64,000 bases of DNA, taken from assembly GCA_014872815.1 (NCBI GenBank), contig WKFK01000012.1, positions 419,384 through 483,383 of the forward strand. Reading direction: 5' to 3'. The stretch's first letter is position 1. Each line of letters starts with the position of its first letter. The translations under genes and the position numbers were made by a program. The notes below the pieces were generated by a model that searched no databases, was not told the origin of the DNA, and saw only the letters and a list, made by a program, of their open reading frames with translations. Positions 37,432 through 46,412 of this stretch are shown here, in pieces. Source of the stretch: Paracoccaceae bacterium. Its GTDB lineage: Bacteria; Pseudomonadota; Alphaproteobacteria; Rhodobacterales; Rhodobacteraceae.

Positions 37432-38532
37432 ATGACGCCTGATCTGCAGTGCACCAACCTCACCAAGCAATTTGGCGACAGCAAAGCGGTGGACAACGTG
37501 TCCTTCTCCGTGCCAGCGGGGTCCTTCTTCTCGATCCTTGGGCCATCCGGCTGCGGCAAAACCACGATCATGCGTATGATCGCCGGGTTTCTGGAACCAA
37601 CCAGCGGAGACATCCAGATCAAAGGTAACTCGGTTCTGAACGTGCCGCCAAACAAGCGCCACGTGAACATGGTATTCCAACACCTCGCCCTGTTCCCGAT
37701 GATGAACATCGCTGACAACATCGGCTACGGTCTGCGCCGCGCGGGCATGCACAAGAAGGACATCGGCCTCAAAGTCGACGAAGCCCTGGAACGTATCGGC
37801 CTGCCCGGCATCGGCCATCGTCGGGTCGACGAGCTGTCCGGCGGTCAGAAACAGCGTGTGGCCATCGCCCGCTGCATGGTGCTGGAGCCCGACGTGCTTT
37901 TGCTTGACGAGCCTCTCGGCGCGCTTGATCTCAAGTTGCGTGAACACATGAAGGTGGAGCTCAAAAACCTCCAGGCCGCGTTTGACACCACCTTTGTCTA
38001 CATCACCCACGACCAGTCCGAGGCATTGGTGATGTCTGACAACATCGCCGTAATGAACGCCGGCCGCTTTGAGCAAGTTGGCAGCGCACAAGACCTGTAC
38101 TATCGCCCAGACACAGCCTTCGTTGCCGGTTTTGTGGGCGATAGCAACCGCTGGTCCGGCAAGGTTGTGAAACAAGACGGCGGCAACGCCCTTGTGCAAA
38201 CCACCTCCGGCCTCACCCTGCGCGGCGCAACACATGGGCGTGCTTTGTCGGAAGGCGACACCATTGACGCTTTTGTCCGCCCGGAAGCAATCCGCATTGC
38301 CCACAACGCAGAAGAGCTTGCCAATTTCGACAACCAAATCTCTGGCACTGTGACCTCGATCCTGTTCAATGGCGCGGCCTCCCGTGTAATGGTCCGCGAC
38401 ACGGCCGGGCACGAAGAGGTTGCAGTCAATCTGCCGCAATCCGGTGAGTTTGCAAACCTGTCCAAAGGCGCGCCAATCCACATTGGCTGGGCCAGTGATC
38501 AGGCCAATTGTTTTGCCGCAGGAGCCGCCTGA
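37432..38532 (+). CDS. PotA-type ABC transporter ATPase
   Basis: 366 residues. Walker A is LGPSGCGKTTIMRM, the Q-loop FQHLALFP, the ABC signature ELSGGQKQRVAIARC and Walker B VLLLDEPLGALD. The C-terminal part from about residue 240 is a TOBE domain. It powers uptake with the two permeases that follow. Its stop overlaps the first permease start by one base (TGATG). The ATG at 37432 is chosen from the family N-terminus. Confidence 0.93.
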   Translation: MTPDLQCTNLTKQFGDSKAVDNVSFSVPAGSFFSILGPSGCGKTTIMRMIAGFLEPTSGDIQIKGNSVLNVPPNKRHVNMVFQHLALFPMMNIADNIGYGLRRAGMHKKDIGLKVDEALERIGLPGIGHRRVDELSGGQKQRVAIARCMVLEPDVLLLDEPLGALDLKLREHMKVELKNLQAAFDTTFVYITHDQSEALVMSDNIAVMNAGRFEQVGSAQDLYYRPDTAFVAGFVGDSNRWSGKVVKQDGGNALVQTTSGLTLRGATHGRALSEGDTIDAFVRPEAIRIAHNAEELANFDNQISGTVTSILFNGAASRVMVRDTAGHEEVAVNLPQSGEFANLSKGAPIHIGWASDQANCFAAGAA

Positions 38533-39389
38533 TGCACCGCGAAGCCAAACTTGGATTAATCCTTCTACTCACCCCGCTACTACTGTGGCTGGTGCTCCTT
38601 ATCTTCATCCCGCACATTGACCTGTTTCTGGTCTCGATGCGGGAACGGGTTGGCGTTGGACAGTATGACCTGAGCTTCGCTAACTATCTGACGTTCTTTC
38701 AGGAACCGCTTTATCTGGTGACGTTTTTGCGCACCGCCGTGATGTCGATCTTCGCAACCATTCTAACCTTGCTGATTGGCTTTCCTGTGGCGTACTACAT
38801 TGCAAAAATGGCCAAAGGCCGCACCCAATCAGCGTTGTTCCTGCTCTGCCTTGTACCGTTTTGGGTCTCCGAGCTGGTGCGCACCTTTGGTTGGATGATC
38901 CTTCTGCGCGAAACCGGCATCATCTCCAATCTGTTGCAGTCTGTAGGACTGGCCAACGGCCCGGTAGAAATGCTCTACAACGACGCCGCAATCATGGTCG
39001 GTCTCGTTTATACCTCAATGCTGTTCATGGTTGTGCCATTGGTCACCACTCTGGAAAGCCTGCCAGACGAAGTTGTCGAAGCGGGCTACGATCTAGGCGG
39101 CAACGGGCTCAGCGTTCTGCGCGAGATCATCATCCCACATGCGATGCCCGGCATCGTTTCCGGCTCCATCGTGGTCTTCATGCTCTGTTTGGGCAACTAC
39201 CTCACCCCCACCATGCTGGGCGGCAAAGAAAGCCTCTGGTTCACCGAGTTGATCTACTCGCAGTTCATTGTGCGTTTCAACTGGGAGCTTGGCGCCGCCT
39301 TCGGCTTCCTCTTGTTGATCCTCTCTTCCGTGATTGTCTGGGGCATGTTGCGCCTGACCGGTCAGTCGCTTGAAAAGACCATGGGATAA
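38532..39389 (+). CDS. ABC transporter permease (PotB-like)
   Basis: 285 residues with six hydrophobic segments. The cytoplasmic EAA loop (EVVEAGYDLGGNGLSVLREI, then IIPHAMPGI) is where the ATPase docks. It is coupled to the ATPase gene by TGATG and followed 12 bases later by the second permease. It forms half of the membrane channel for the amine-type substrate. Confidence 0.9.
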   Translation: MHREAKLGLILLLTPLLLWLVLLIFIPHIDLFLVSMRERVGVGQYDLSFANYLTFFQEPLYLVTFLRTAVMSIFATILTLLIGFPVAYYIAKMAKGRTQSALFLLCLVPFWVSELVRTFGWMILLRETGIISNLLQSVGLANGPVEMLYNDAAIMVGLVYTSMLFMVVPLVTTLESLPDEVVEAGYDLGGNGLSVLREIIIPHAMPGIVSGSIVVFMLCLGNYLTPTMLGGKESLWFTELIYSQFIVRFNWELGAAFGFLLLILSSVIVWGMLRLTGQSLEKTMG

Positions 39390-39401
39390 GGAGCCGACAC
39401 G

Positions 39402-40253
39402 ATGATCCCTTCAATCCCACAGTCCCGTCTGCTCACCACGGCCTATGCGGCCTACGTTGTGCTGTTCTTCATCTTTCTCGCATTGCCCCTGATCGTTGTC
39501 GCAGGATTTGCTTTCAACGACAGCCAGTTCCCATCCCTGCCTTGGGAAGGCTTCACTTGGAACTGGTTCTTCGGCGCGGAACGACCGATGATTGGTGTGT
39601 TTCACGAGCGCAGTATCCTACGCGCCATTGGCACGTCGGTGTTTGTGGCGTTCTGCGTTTCTGCACTGTCCATGGTGGTTGGCCTGTCCAACGCCTTCCT
39701 GTTTAACCGCTACAAGTTCCGTGGTCAGGGCCTGCTCTATGTCTTCATGCTATTGCCGCTGGTGATCCCAGGCATCGTTCTGGGCATCTCCATTTTGGTG
39801 GCCTCCAGCCGACTGGCCAATGGCCTCTGGGATGGCTTCCAATGGGATGTCGAAGCACTGCGCCCCGGCCTTTGGCTGGTGATCTTGGGGCAGTTCTCTT
39901 TCATCACAACCATCGCCACGCTGGTGATTGGTGCGCGCCTTCAGAAATTTGACCGCACGCTGGAAGAGGCCGCGCTCAATCTTGGCGCTGGCCGCCTCAC
40001 AGCGATCCGCACCATCACCCTGCCCTATCTGGCCCCTGCCATGATTGGTGCCTTTGTGGTGGCCTTTCTGATGAGCTTTGAGAACTTCAACACGACCTTG
40101 ATGCTCGTTGGCTCTGATGCCCCCCTGACGATTGCCATGTTTGACCGACTCAAAGAAGGCTCTACGCCCCTCTTAAATGCGGTCAGTCTGCTTCTGATGC
40201 TGGGGTCGTCTCTGCTGGCGTTGATCATGATCGCCTTTCAAAAGAGAAGCTAA
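39402..40253 (+). CDS. ABC transporter permease (PotC-like)
   Basis: 283 residues with six hydrophobic segments and the EAA loop TLEEAALNLGAGRLTAIRTI. It pairs with the upstream permease. Its stop overlaps the stop of the convergent AbrB-type gene by three bases (40250-40253), leaving no room for a conventional terminator. Confidence 0.9.
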   Translation: MIPSIPQSRLLTTAYAAYVVLFFIFLALPLIVVAGFAFNDSQFPSLPWEGFTWNWFFGAERPMIGVFHERSILRAIGTSVFVAFCVSALSMVVGLSNAFLFNRYKFRGQGLLYVFMLLPLVIPGIVLGISILVASSRLANGLWDGFQWDVEALRPGLWLVILGQFSFITTIATLVIGARLQKFDRTLEEAALNLGAGRLTAIRTITLPYLAPAMIGAFVVAFLMSFENFNTTLMLVGSDAPLTIAMFDRLKEGSTPLLNAVSLLLMLGSSLLALIMIAFQKRS

Positions 40254-41281
40254 CCCGAGGCCTTTGGCTTCAACAGGCGCGCCGCGATTGGCGCGCCTAA
40301 AATCACCAACACAATCCGAGTCAGGTGATGGGCGATGACAAATCCCAGGTCCGCCCCAACGACAATGGCCAACACCGTCATTTCCGCCTGACCTCCCGGC
40401 GCAAAGGCCAAAAACGCTTCCATTGCGGGCGCGAGGCCCAACAGCGTAGCGATTTCCGCAAAACAAGCTGCGAGCACCGCCAATACCACCATAAAAGCCA
40501 GGCCGGACAGCACCACGCTGCGCAACTCGCGCAGGGTGACACCAACGTAATACACGCCGATCACCACACCGATAAAGAACTGCGCCGTCCAGATTGCTTC
40601 TTGCGGCGGACGTGAGTGGAGCACGCCGCCCATGGTTAAAGCTGCAGAAACAATCATCGGCCCCAGTATAGACGCGCCAAACAGCCCGATCCGTTCGCCT
40701 CCCTTCCAGCCTACCAACGCGGCCACCACCATAACAACCATTTCATGCATCGGCAGTTCAGAGGCAGGCTGCCCGATCGGATTGGACAGGCTCACGCCAT
40801 AAACTGAAATCAACATGATTGGCGCCACTGTCACGATCACCAAAACCCGCGTCGCATGGATCAACGACAGCACGCGCGCATTGCCTCCCGCTTCCTCCCC
40901 AAACAGGATCATATCCTGCAATCCCCCGGGCATCGCTGCGTAGTAAGAGGTCACCGGATCAAACTTGCAAATCTTGTGGAAGAACGGCACGCCGATCAGC
41001 GCGATCAGGAATATATAGACCGGCATCAACGCGATGGACCCGACCATGCTTGGCAACTGGGCGGCGACCTCCGGCGTGATCGACGTGCCAACTGCAACGC
41101 CTAGGATGGTCCGCGCGCCCGCCGTGACCTGACCAAATCCCGCAAACTTGGCCCCGCCCAGCGCCGCAACGAGACAGGCCGCCATCGGCCCAAACAGGAA
41201 CGGCAACGGCAAGTCCAGCATCCAGAAGAAAAAAGCCCCAAACGCCGCCACCGCAAATGTGGTGGCCCGAAGTCGTAGCAT
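40250..41281 (-). CDS. AbrB-family polytopic membrane protein
   Basis: 343 residues with about ten hydrophobic segments and the repeated GxxxxPxLxGxxAxxL-type AbrB duplication (FFWMLDLPLPFLFGPMAACL; MPGGLQDMILFGEEAGGNAR). The family is often mislabelled ammonia monooxygenase or transcriptional regulator; it is a putative inner-membrane permease of unknown substrate. The ATG at 41281 is preferred over a GTG at 41323. It is divergent from a GntR gene across a short gap with a possible operator, suggesting the regulator controls it. Confidence 0.82.
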   Translation of the reverse strand: MLRLRATTFAVAAFGAFFFWMLDLPLPFLFGPMAACLVAALGGAKFAGFGQVTAGARTILGVAVGTSITPEVAAQLPSMVGSIALMPVYIFLIALIGVPFFHKICKFDPVTSYYAAMPGGLQDMILFGEEAGGNARVLSLIHATRVLVIVTVAPIMLISVYGVSLSNPIGQPASELPMHEMVVMVVAALVGWKGGERIGLFGASILGPMIVSAALTMGGVLHSRPPQEAIWTAQFFIGVVIGVYYVGVTLRELRSVVLSGLAFMVVLAVLAACFAEIATLLGLAPAMEAFLAFAPGGQAEMTVLAIVVGADLGFVIAHHLTRIVLVILGAPIAARLLKPKASG

Positions 41282-41324
41282 AGTCACGGGTGATTCCAAT
41301 CTTGATTGACTGATTGCACCCACC

Positions 41325-41342
41325 TGTATACATTTGGATACA
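41325..41342. promoter_or_regulatory. Possible GntR/FCD operator
   Basis: TGTATACATTTGGATACA carries the inverted arms TGTAT and ATACA. It lies in the 88-base gap between the divergent AbrB-type and GntR genes, so it is a candidate site for autoregulation and control of the membrane protein. The arms are only five bases. Confidence 0.4.
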
Positions 41343-41369
41343 ATAACTCAAGTTACGGCAAAAACCACT

Positions 41370-42044
41370 ATGGGCGACGACTTCACATCCGGGGAAAACC
41401 TACAGGGCAATGCCGCCTATAGCGCACTGCTTGTAGAAATCCGCGAAGGCCGTCTTTCTCCAGGCGACCGTCTCCGGGAAACCGATCTTGCTGCGCGCTT
41501 TGGGGTGAGCCGTACACCGGTCCGCGAAGCCATTCGCCAGCTTGAAGCCGACGGGCTGGTCACCCACCTGCCCCGCGTTGGGGCCACTGTCCGTAAACTG
41601 GGTTACTCCGAAGTCATGGAACTCTACGAGATGCGCAGCGTTCTGGAATGCGCCGCAGCGCGCATGGCAGCGAGCGTGGCTTCCGATGCGGAAATCTCTG
41701 AGCTTAAAGCCATCAGCGACGAGATTGCCAACTCCGGCAGGGGAATCGACGCGTCGCACCTCAATCGTCAATTCCACCGCGCTCTCTTAGAAACCGCCAA
41801 GAACCGCTTCTTGATCAAATCGATGCTCGCGTTGCAAAAAACCATGCTCATATTGGGGCGCACAACACTCGCCGATGAAGACCGATACAAAAGCGCGCTC
41901 TTGGAGCATAAAGAAATCCTAGACGCCCTCAAAGCAAGAGATGGCGAGGCGGCCGAACGTGCAATGCGTGCGCACATTGCTTCAGGCCAACGCGCGCGTA
42001 TTCGTGCCTTGCGTTCCGAGCTGGATGACGACACGCACATCTGA
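41370..42044 (+). CDS. GntR-family regulator with FCD domain
   Basis: About 224 residues. The N-terminal wHTH (PGDRLRETDLAARFGVSRTP, then VREAIRQLEADGL) covers residues 30-75; the C-terminal all-helical FCD domain with MRSVLECAAARMAA and LNRQFHRALLETAKN binds a carboxylate ligand through metal. The start at 41370 is the first ATG; an upstream TTG would extend into the operator. It probably regulates the divergent AbrB-type gene. Confidence 0.85.
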   Translation: MGDDFTSGENLQGNAAYSALLVEIREGRLSPGDRLRETDLAARFGVSRTPVREAIRQLEADGLVTHLPRVGATVRKLGYSEVMELYEMRSVLECAAARMAASVASDAEISELKAISDEIANSGRGIDASHLNRQFHRALLETAKNRFLIKSMLALQKTMLILGRTTLADEDRYKSALLEHKEILDALKARDGEAAERAMRAHIASGQRARIRALRSELDDDTHI

Positions 42045-42253
42045 ATTTGCTCCCGGCTCTCCCCCAGGGACGCCGAAATGGCACAACTGTCGCCGCGTCT
42101 TCATTCTCCCCAACAATAACGCAAAGCACGTCTACTGCAGATAATCACTCAACGGTTGCCTTACCGGCCACCTATTTTAAGAGAATACTCACGGATTTCA
42201 GCCATCTTAGTCGCCAGATTGCGCAACAAAGCGCCCCAGGCAGAAGGCTTGAA

Positions 42254-43957
42254 ATGCAGAGATACCTTTTTGCCCCATTGGTTTTGGGCCTGTCCGGCTT
42301 GGCCTTGGCTGGCATCACCTCGTCACCTGACGCGGCGTGGGTTTCCTACACAATTGTTGCTGCAACTCTTGTGGCGCATGCGCCTGCCATTCTGCCTGTT
42401 TCATTGCACGGGGCATTGTTGCCTGGAAACCTAACGTATTTCCGTCAGTACCCCGAGATTACCGCGTTTGTCGCAATTCTGATTGTTTGGACGATTGGGG
42501 TGGCAGCAATTGAGTTCGCTCCAATCAACTTTATGTCCGCGCTGATACTTCTTTGCGCACTAGCCTCTTGCTACGCTGCTGTCCGCGGCATCTCGATATT
42601 GTCGAGCAAAATACGGGCGAGGGTCTGTCACCCTTCCTACTTCTCCCAGCCCAACACCGCCAGCCTGGCTTCAACGGCGATCTTCCAATTCCGCCTTTTG
42701 GTCGCATGTGTTTCGGCAGCCTCTCTGATTTTATTATCTCAAGGCAACTCTCTTCCTTACTGGCTGCCTGCCATCCCAATCGTTGTCACATTCTTCGTTG
42801 CCGCAATTGCTGGTCTGGCATGGAAAATCGAAGAAAATGCCTCAATGGAGTTCAGCAAAATCGTGTGGGATGTTCTGGCTCGGCAACTCAAAAAAAAGCC
42901 GACTTCAGTGGCCGTCTATCACGCGGGAACCCGCCCAGACCAAACAGATGCAACCATTGCCCTTTGTAGAGAACTTCAAGAGACCAACCAACCGTATGTA
43001 CTTATTGTAAGAGAAAAAGCTGCGCTGGAGGCACTAGAAGCTCTGTCACCACTCCACCTGTGGCGAGCTGAAAACTTGTCGTCGCTCTCTCCCTGCGCTC
43101 AACCTACGCTGACCTCGGTGCTCTATGCCCATGACACCCCCAAAAACAGCCACTTTACCCGCAACAGCCAGTATCGACATGTCCTGTTTCTGAAGCAAAA
43201 TGAGTACGCACATGCGCACGTCCTCCCCAAAAACCTCGCGCTGTATACAAACATTGTAGCCGCCTCCGAGGCACACGCCCACGCCCTGACCCAAACCTCC
43301 TCTGTCGATATGGCGTCGCGCGTGACCACGATTGAGAGTTCATTTGCCCGCCCCAAAGGGTACACACCCGCCCGCCCTCGGCTCAGCCTACATGTTGCGC
43401 CACAGTTTGATGCCACCAAAAACCCAGGCAGCACTCTGCCAAAAAAAGCGCTTCACGACCTGATAGCCGCGGTCAAAAAAGATGGACGTGCCGACCTGCA
43501 AATTTGGTTTCCCCCGGCCAGTATTGCAGCCACTGATCCGGAACTAAGATCCCTGTATCACGATCAAATAAAGATAGACGAGGCAACTGAAAATCGTTGT
43601 TCACCTCAGTCTCAAAAAACAGAACCTGGCGCTTCAATTACGCTGCATATTGGCAGCGAGTCTGAGTCATGTGCGCATGCTGACATGCTGATTGCGGCGC
43701 GCGAAAACAATTTGGATGGTTTACTATCAACCACGTTACCGATCGTTTGGTTTGATACCAAAAAATGCCCACCCTTTCTGAAGCGGGTTGAGAGTTCCGA
43801 AGACAGTATAGGCGAGATTCTGGACGCAGCATTTGGCAGAACAGCGAACAGCTCTGCCGCCCTACAACAACCAAAACCGCAGCGCACGTTCCGTAGCTTG
43901 GACGAGCTGTTGGCAACGCCATTGGCCACTCCCCGTACGCCGGAGATAAAGCAATGA
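42254..43957 (+). CDS. Membrane-anchored, catalytically degenerate CDP-glycerol-transferase-like protein
   Basis: 567 residues. The first 200 contain several hydrophobic segments (MQRYLFAPLVLGLSGLALAG; EITAFVAILIVWTIGVAAI; LPYWLPAIPIVVTFFVAAIA). The remainder follows the layout of the next gene's glycerophosphotransferase domain. Where that protein has LLHGDSDK, this one has LYAHDTPK; KPHP reads FPPA; and TDVSSTL is replaced by ARENNL. It thus looks like a pseudo-glycosyltransferase acting as a scaffold. The start at 42254 has an AGAAGG ribosome site; the frame is open upstream. It overlaps the next gene by four bases. Confidence 0.6.
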   Translation: MQRYLFAPLVLGLSGLALAGITSSPDAAWVSYTIVAATLVAHAPAILPVSLHGALLPGNLTYFRQYPEITAFVAILIVWTIGVAAIEFAPINFMSALILLCALASCYAAVRGISILSSKIRARVCHPSYFSQPNTASLASTAIFQFRLLVACVSAASLILLSQGNSLPYWLPAIPIVVTFFVAAIAGLAWKIEENASMEFSKIVWDVLARQLKKKPTSVAVYHAGTRPDQTDATIALCRELQETNQPYVLIVREKAALEALEALSPLHLWRAENLSSLSPCAQPTLTSVLYAHDTPKNSHFTRNSQYRHVLFLKQNEYAHAHVLPKNLALYTNIVAASEAHAHALTQTSSVDMASRVTTIESSFARPKGYTPARPRLSLHVAPQFDATKNPGSTLPKKALHDLIAAVKKDGRADLQIWFPPASIAATDPELRSLYHDQIKIDEATENRCSPQSQKTEPGASITLHIGSESESCAHADMLIAARENNLDGLLSTTLPIVWFDTKKCPPFLKRVESSEDSIGEILDAAFGRTANSSAALQQPKPQRTFRSLDELLATPLATPRTPEIKQ

Positions 43958-45396
43958 TGACGCTTCTAATCTGTTTCGCGGCCTTCCTCGCGGGCGCGGT
44001 CTTCACACTGCTAATACATCAAAAAATCAAGAAGCTTGCCGGTCAAACAGCAGTTTCGCGGCGACCGGAAGACAGGTTTGTTCCATCAAAGCCCCTTGGA
44101 CACTTGATCACCGTGAGCGCTGCAATCGGGACCATCAGTCTTTTGTGCATAGCCGTGTTTTCCCTGCCCGCATGGACCGTTGCTGGCGTAGCTGTTTCCC
44201 ATATCATCGTGGTTTCTTATGCATGGAAGAGTAACCAGTCAGCGGCGAAGCGCGGTGCTCCTAGTCGTTACTTACAGGCCCTGCGAGCTCCTGTTCCAAG
44301 CACCGCCAAAATCGCCCTCTACTTTTCAGAGCCACGCCTCCTAACTCCCTATCAAGTCACAATGTGGCTGGAGCCTTTGCTCTCGCTTGGCGAACCGTTT
44401 GTTATCTTGCTGAAAGAGCGCAAACACATGAAGCACTTCCCGAAAAATGCTAACTTTGACGTGCTCGTGGTGTCGGATATGCCCGCCTCCACACCATTTT
44501 TGCCGCCGCGCACCGAAGTCCTGTTCTTTGTTAATAACAGCATGGTCAACTTGGGGGTCATTGAGGCCAATCCTCACGTGAAGCACATTCAACTGCTTCA
44601 TGGGGACAGCGACAAGCCACCAAGCTACAACCCAATGTCTGCGGTGTATGATAAACTGTTTGTAGCGGGAGAGATGGCCATTGATAGATACGCCAGGAAC
44701 GGGGTGTCGATTGCCAGGGAAAAGTTCGAAATTGTCGGTCGCCCCCAACTAGAAGCGCACTGCCTAGGCGCCGCAAGCGATCGAAAAACGATCGTATATA
44801 TGACCACATGGGCGGGCATGTTTGAGGACAGCAACTTTTGTTCTCTCGATCAAGCTCACGAAATTCTACATCAAACGGTTACGTCTGACCTCAATATCGA
44901 CGTAATTTTTAAACCTCACCCGATATCCATGAAGGATGCGAACTGGAACACGGTCTCTGCTCAAATTGATGCAGTCATGGGAAGCTTACCAGAGGGCGTC
45001 TCCTTCCGTTACGCCCCGCACGATGAGAGCCCGTTCGACCTTTACAAAATGGCCGACGTCCTAATCACCGACGTATCCTCGACACTGATTGATTATCTCC
45101 ATACCGGCAAACCATATCTGGTGACCAATCCGCACGGCTTCACAATTCAGGACATTGAAAAACACCCATCGATAAATGGAGGCGGTTTACTCAAACAAGA
45201 TTGCTCAAACATGCAGGAGCTTCTGCGGGATGCCCTTGGCAAAGATCAGCTAAAGGAGACAAGATTGGCGCTGCGTTCTTACGCTTTTGGTGACTACGGA
45301 CGACCGCAAGGCGATGCGTTTCGAGAAGCTTGTGAAGCTTTATTGAATCCAGCCGCCAATGAGGACGCCTCCAAAATGTCGTCAATAGGTAAATAA
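43954..45396 (+). CDS. Membrane-anchored CDP-glycerol glycerophosphotransferase-family protein
   Basis: 480 residues. One N-terminal membrane segment (MMTLLICFAAFLAGAVFTLL) and another pair near residues 50-90 are followed by a GT-B domain with teichoic-acid polymerase motifs: HIQLLHGDSDK (catalytic-type histidine), VIFKPHPISM and ADVLITDVSSTLIDYLHTGK. These match TagB/TagF-type enzymes that add glycerol- or ribitol-phosphate. In a Gram-negative this suggests a polyol-phosphate capsule or modified surface polymer. It is coupled to the upstream degenerate paralogue and ends two bases from the convergent GNAT-like gene. Confidence 0.8.
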   Translation: MMTLLICFAAFLAGAVFTLLIHQKIKKLAGQTAVSRRPEDRFVPSKPLGHLITVSAAIGTISLLCIAVFSLPAWTVAGVAVSHIIVVSYAWKSNQSAAKRGAPSRYLQALRAPVPSTAKIALYFSEPRLLTPYQVTMWLEPLLSLGEPFVILLKERKHMKHFPKNANFDVLVVSDMPASTPFLPPRTEVLFFVNNSMVNLGVIEANPHVKHIQLLHGDSDKPPSYNPMSAVYDKLFVAGEMAIDRYARNGVSIAREKFEIVGRPQLEAHCLGAASDRKTIVYMTTWAGMFEDSNFCSLDQAHEILHQTVTSDLNIDVIFKPHPISMKDANWNTVSAQIDAVMGSLPEGVSFRYAPHDESPFDLYKMADVLITDVSSTLIDYLHTGKPYLVTNPHGFTIQDIEKHPSINGGGLLKQDCSNMQELLRDALGKDQLKETRLALRSYAFGDYGRPQGDAFREACEALLNPAANEDASKMSSIGK

Positions 45397-45397
45397 G

Positions 45398-46114
45398 CTA
45401 CACGGTCAACGAAGCAAATTCTTGATAGGGCAAGTCGAGCATATGGCGGATATCCGCAGCGCTCATATAAACCATCACACCTTCCAAAGCATCAGGCTGA
45501 CCGCGAACGACCCATCTCAAGGCCTTGGGCTCCGCGTGCATGTAACCTAGACGAAGGCACAAACCTTTGTACGCGTCCGGCGCGGCAATCAAGCCGACGA
45601 CGTAATCTGCAGAGAGTTCCTTCAACGCAGTCATTAGCACAAATTGGCCCAAAAGCTTCGAAAGACCGGTCCCACGGTACTGGCCTGGTGCGCCTCCGAT
45701 CCAAGTTTCCCCAGAATACACGATGCGGCCACGCATATTAAAAGCACCGGGGCCTGGTCGATAACTTGAGCTGTCCAGATCAATATCCATGTCAGGGGGA
45801 GGGAAACCCCGGAAGTTGTTTTGAAAATATGACGCCACAGTCATACTTTCTGTCGGCAACACCCTAAGCGCATGCAAGAACATGACATCCCCATTCCGAT
45901 CAAGCCCGACAAACCAACACGCCTTGCTTGGCTGCATATCATGGACTTTGTGATCGAAGGGAGCGCCTATTGTGTGCTCTGGCCGCCCAAGTGCCGCATA
46001 CTGTCGAAACTTGTCAAAATCTGTTCCGGTAAGAAGCGTGACCCCGTAACGATCCAAGGTATCGTTCGCAGCGGTATTGAACGTATTCTCTGATGTCCGG
46101 TCCAATAATGACAT
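45398..46114 (-). CDS. GNAT-like acetyltransferase of unknown substrate
   Basis: 238 residues. The segment APGQYRGTGLSKLLGQFVLM resembles GNAT motif A (acetyl-CoA pyrophosphate loop, R-G-x-G), and APDAYKGLCLRLGYMHAEPK fits the following motif B. The rest is unassigned. The ATG at 46114 has a perfect AAGGAG ribosome site and is preferred over the in-frame start at 46156. It lies between the surface-polymer genes and may modify their product, but this is only suggested by position. Confidence 0.6.
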   Translation of the reverse strand: MSLLDRTSENTFNTAANDTLDRYGVTLLTGTDFDKFRQYAALGRPEHTIGAPFDHKVHDMQPSKACWFVGLDRNGDVMFLHALRVLPTESMTVASYFQNNFRGFPPPDMDIDLDSSSYRPGPGAFNMRGRIVYSGETWIGGAPGQYRGTGLSKLLGQFVLMTALKELSADYVVGLIAAPDAYKGLCLRLGYMHAEPKALRWVVRGQPDALEGVMVYMSAADIRHMLDLPYQEFASLTV

Positions 46115-46210
46115 GTCGCGCTCCTTTAGTTCCAATTTAGAACAATTTAGCCACACAACGTTATGGTGTCATTGATTCTGAAAACTCGCCAGAAAGAGAA
46201 AGGCATCTTA

Positions 46211-46226
46211 GGTCTCCAAGGAGACC
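46211..46226. promoter_or_regulatory. Perfect 16-bp palindrome upstream of the GNAT-like gene
   Basis: GGTCTCC and GGAGACC are separated by AA, 97 bases before the GNAT-like start. There is no T-tract, so it is not a terminator; an operator role is possible. Confidence 0.3.
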
Positions 46227-46323
46227 AAGTGGTCCCGACGTCTGTGGTCACTTAAGCCTGACCCGCCCCATTAAAATGCGCCTTTGTGGGCAACACAGAT
46301 TTAGCCACCTGATGAGCAAAAAC

Positions 46324-46359
46324 AAAAAGCGACCGACACTTAGCGTCGGTCGCTTTTTT
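46324..46359 (-). terminator. Strong terminator after the 1330-residue fusion gene
   Basis: A 14-bp perfect stem (AAAAAGCGACCGAC / GTCGGTCGCTTTTT) with a seven-base loop. On the minus strand it lies 54 bases past the fusion gene's stop and ends in a T-run. A- and T-rich flanks make it active in both directions. Confidence 0.85.
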
Positions 46360-46412
46360 CTTTTTTACAGGCTTCACACAGGACGCATTGCATCCAATTT
46401 TTCGATTGTTGG

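Noticed and set aside
46211..46226. Perfect GGTCTCC/GGAGACC hairpin considered as a terminator
   Set aside because: No T-tract follows on either strand and no gene end is close; kept only as a weak operator candidate.
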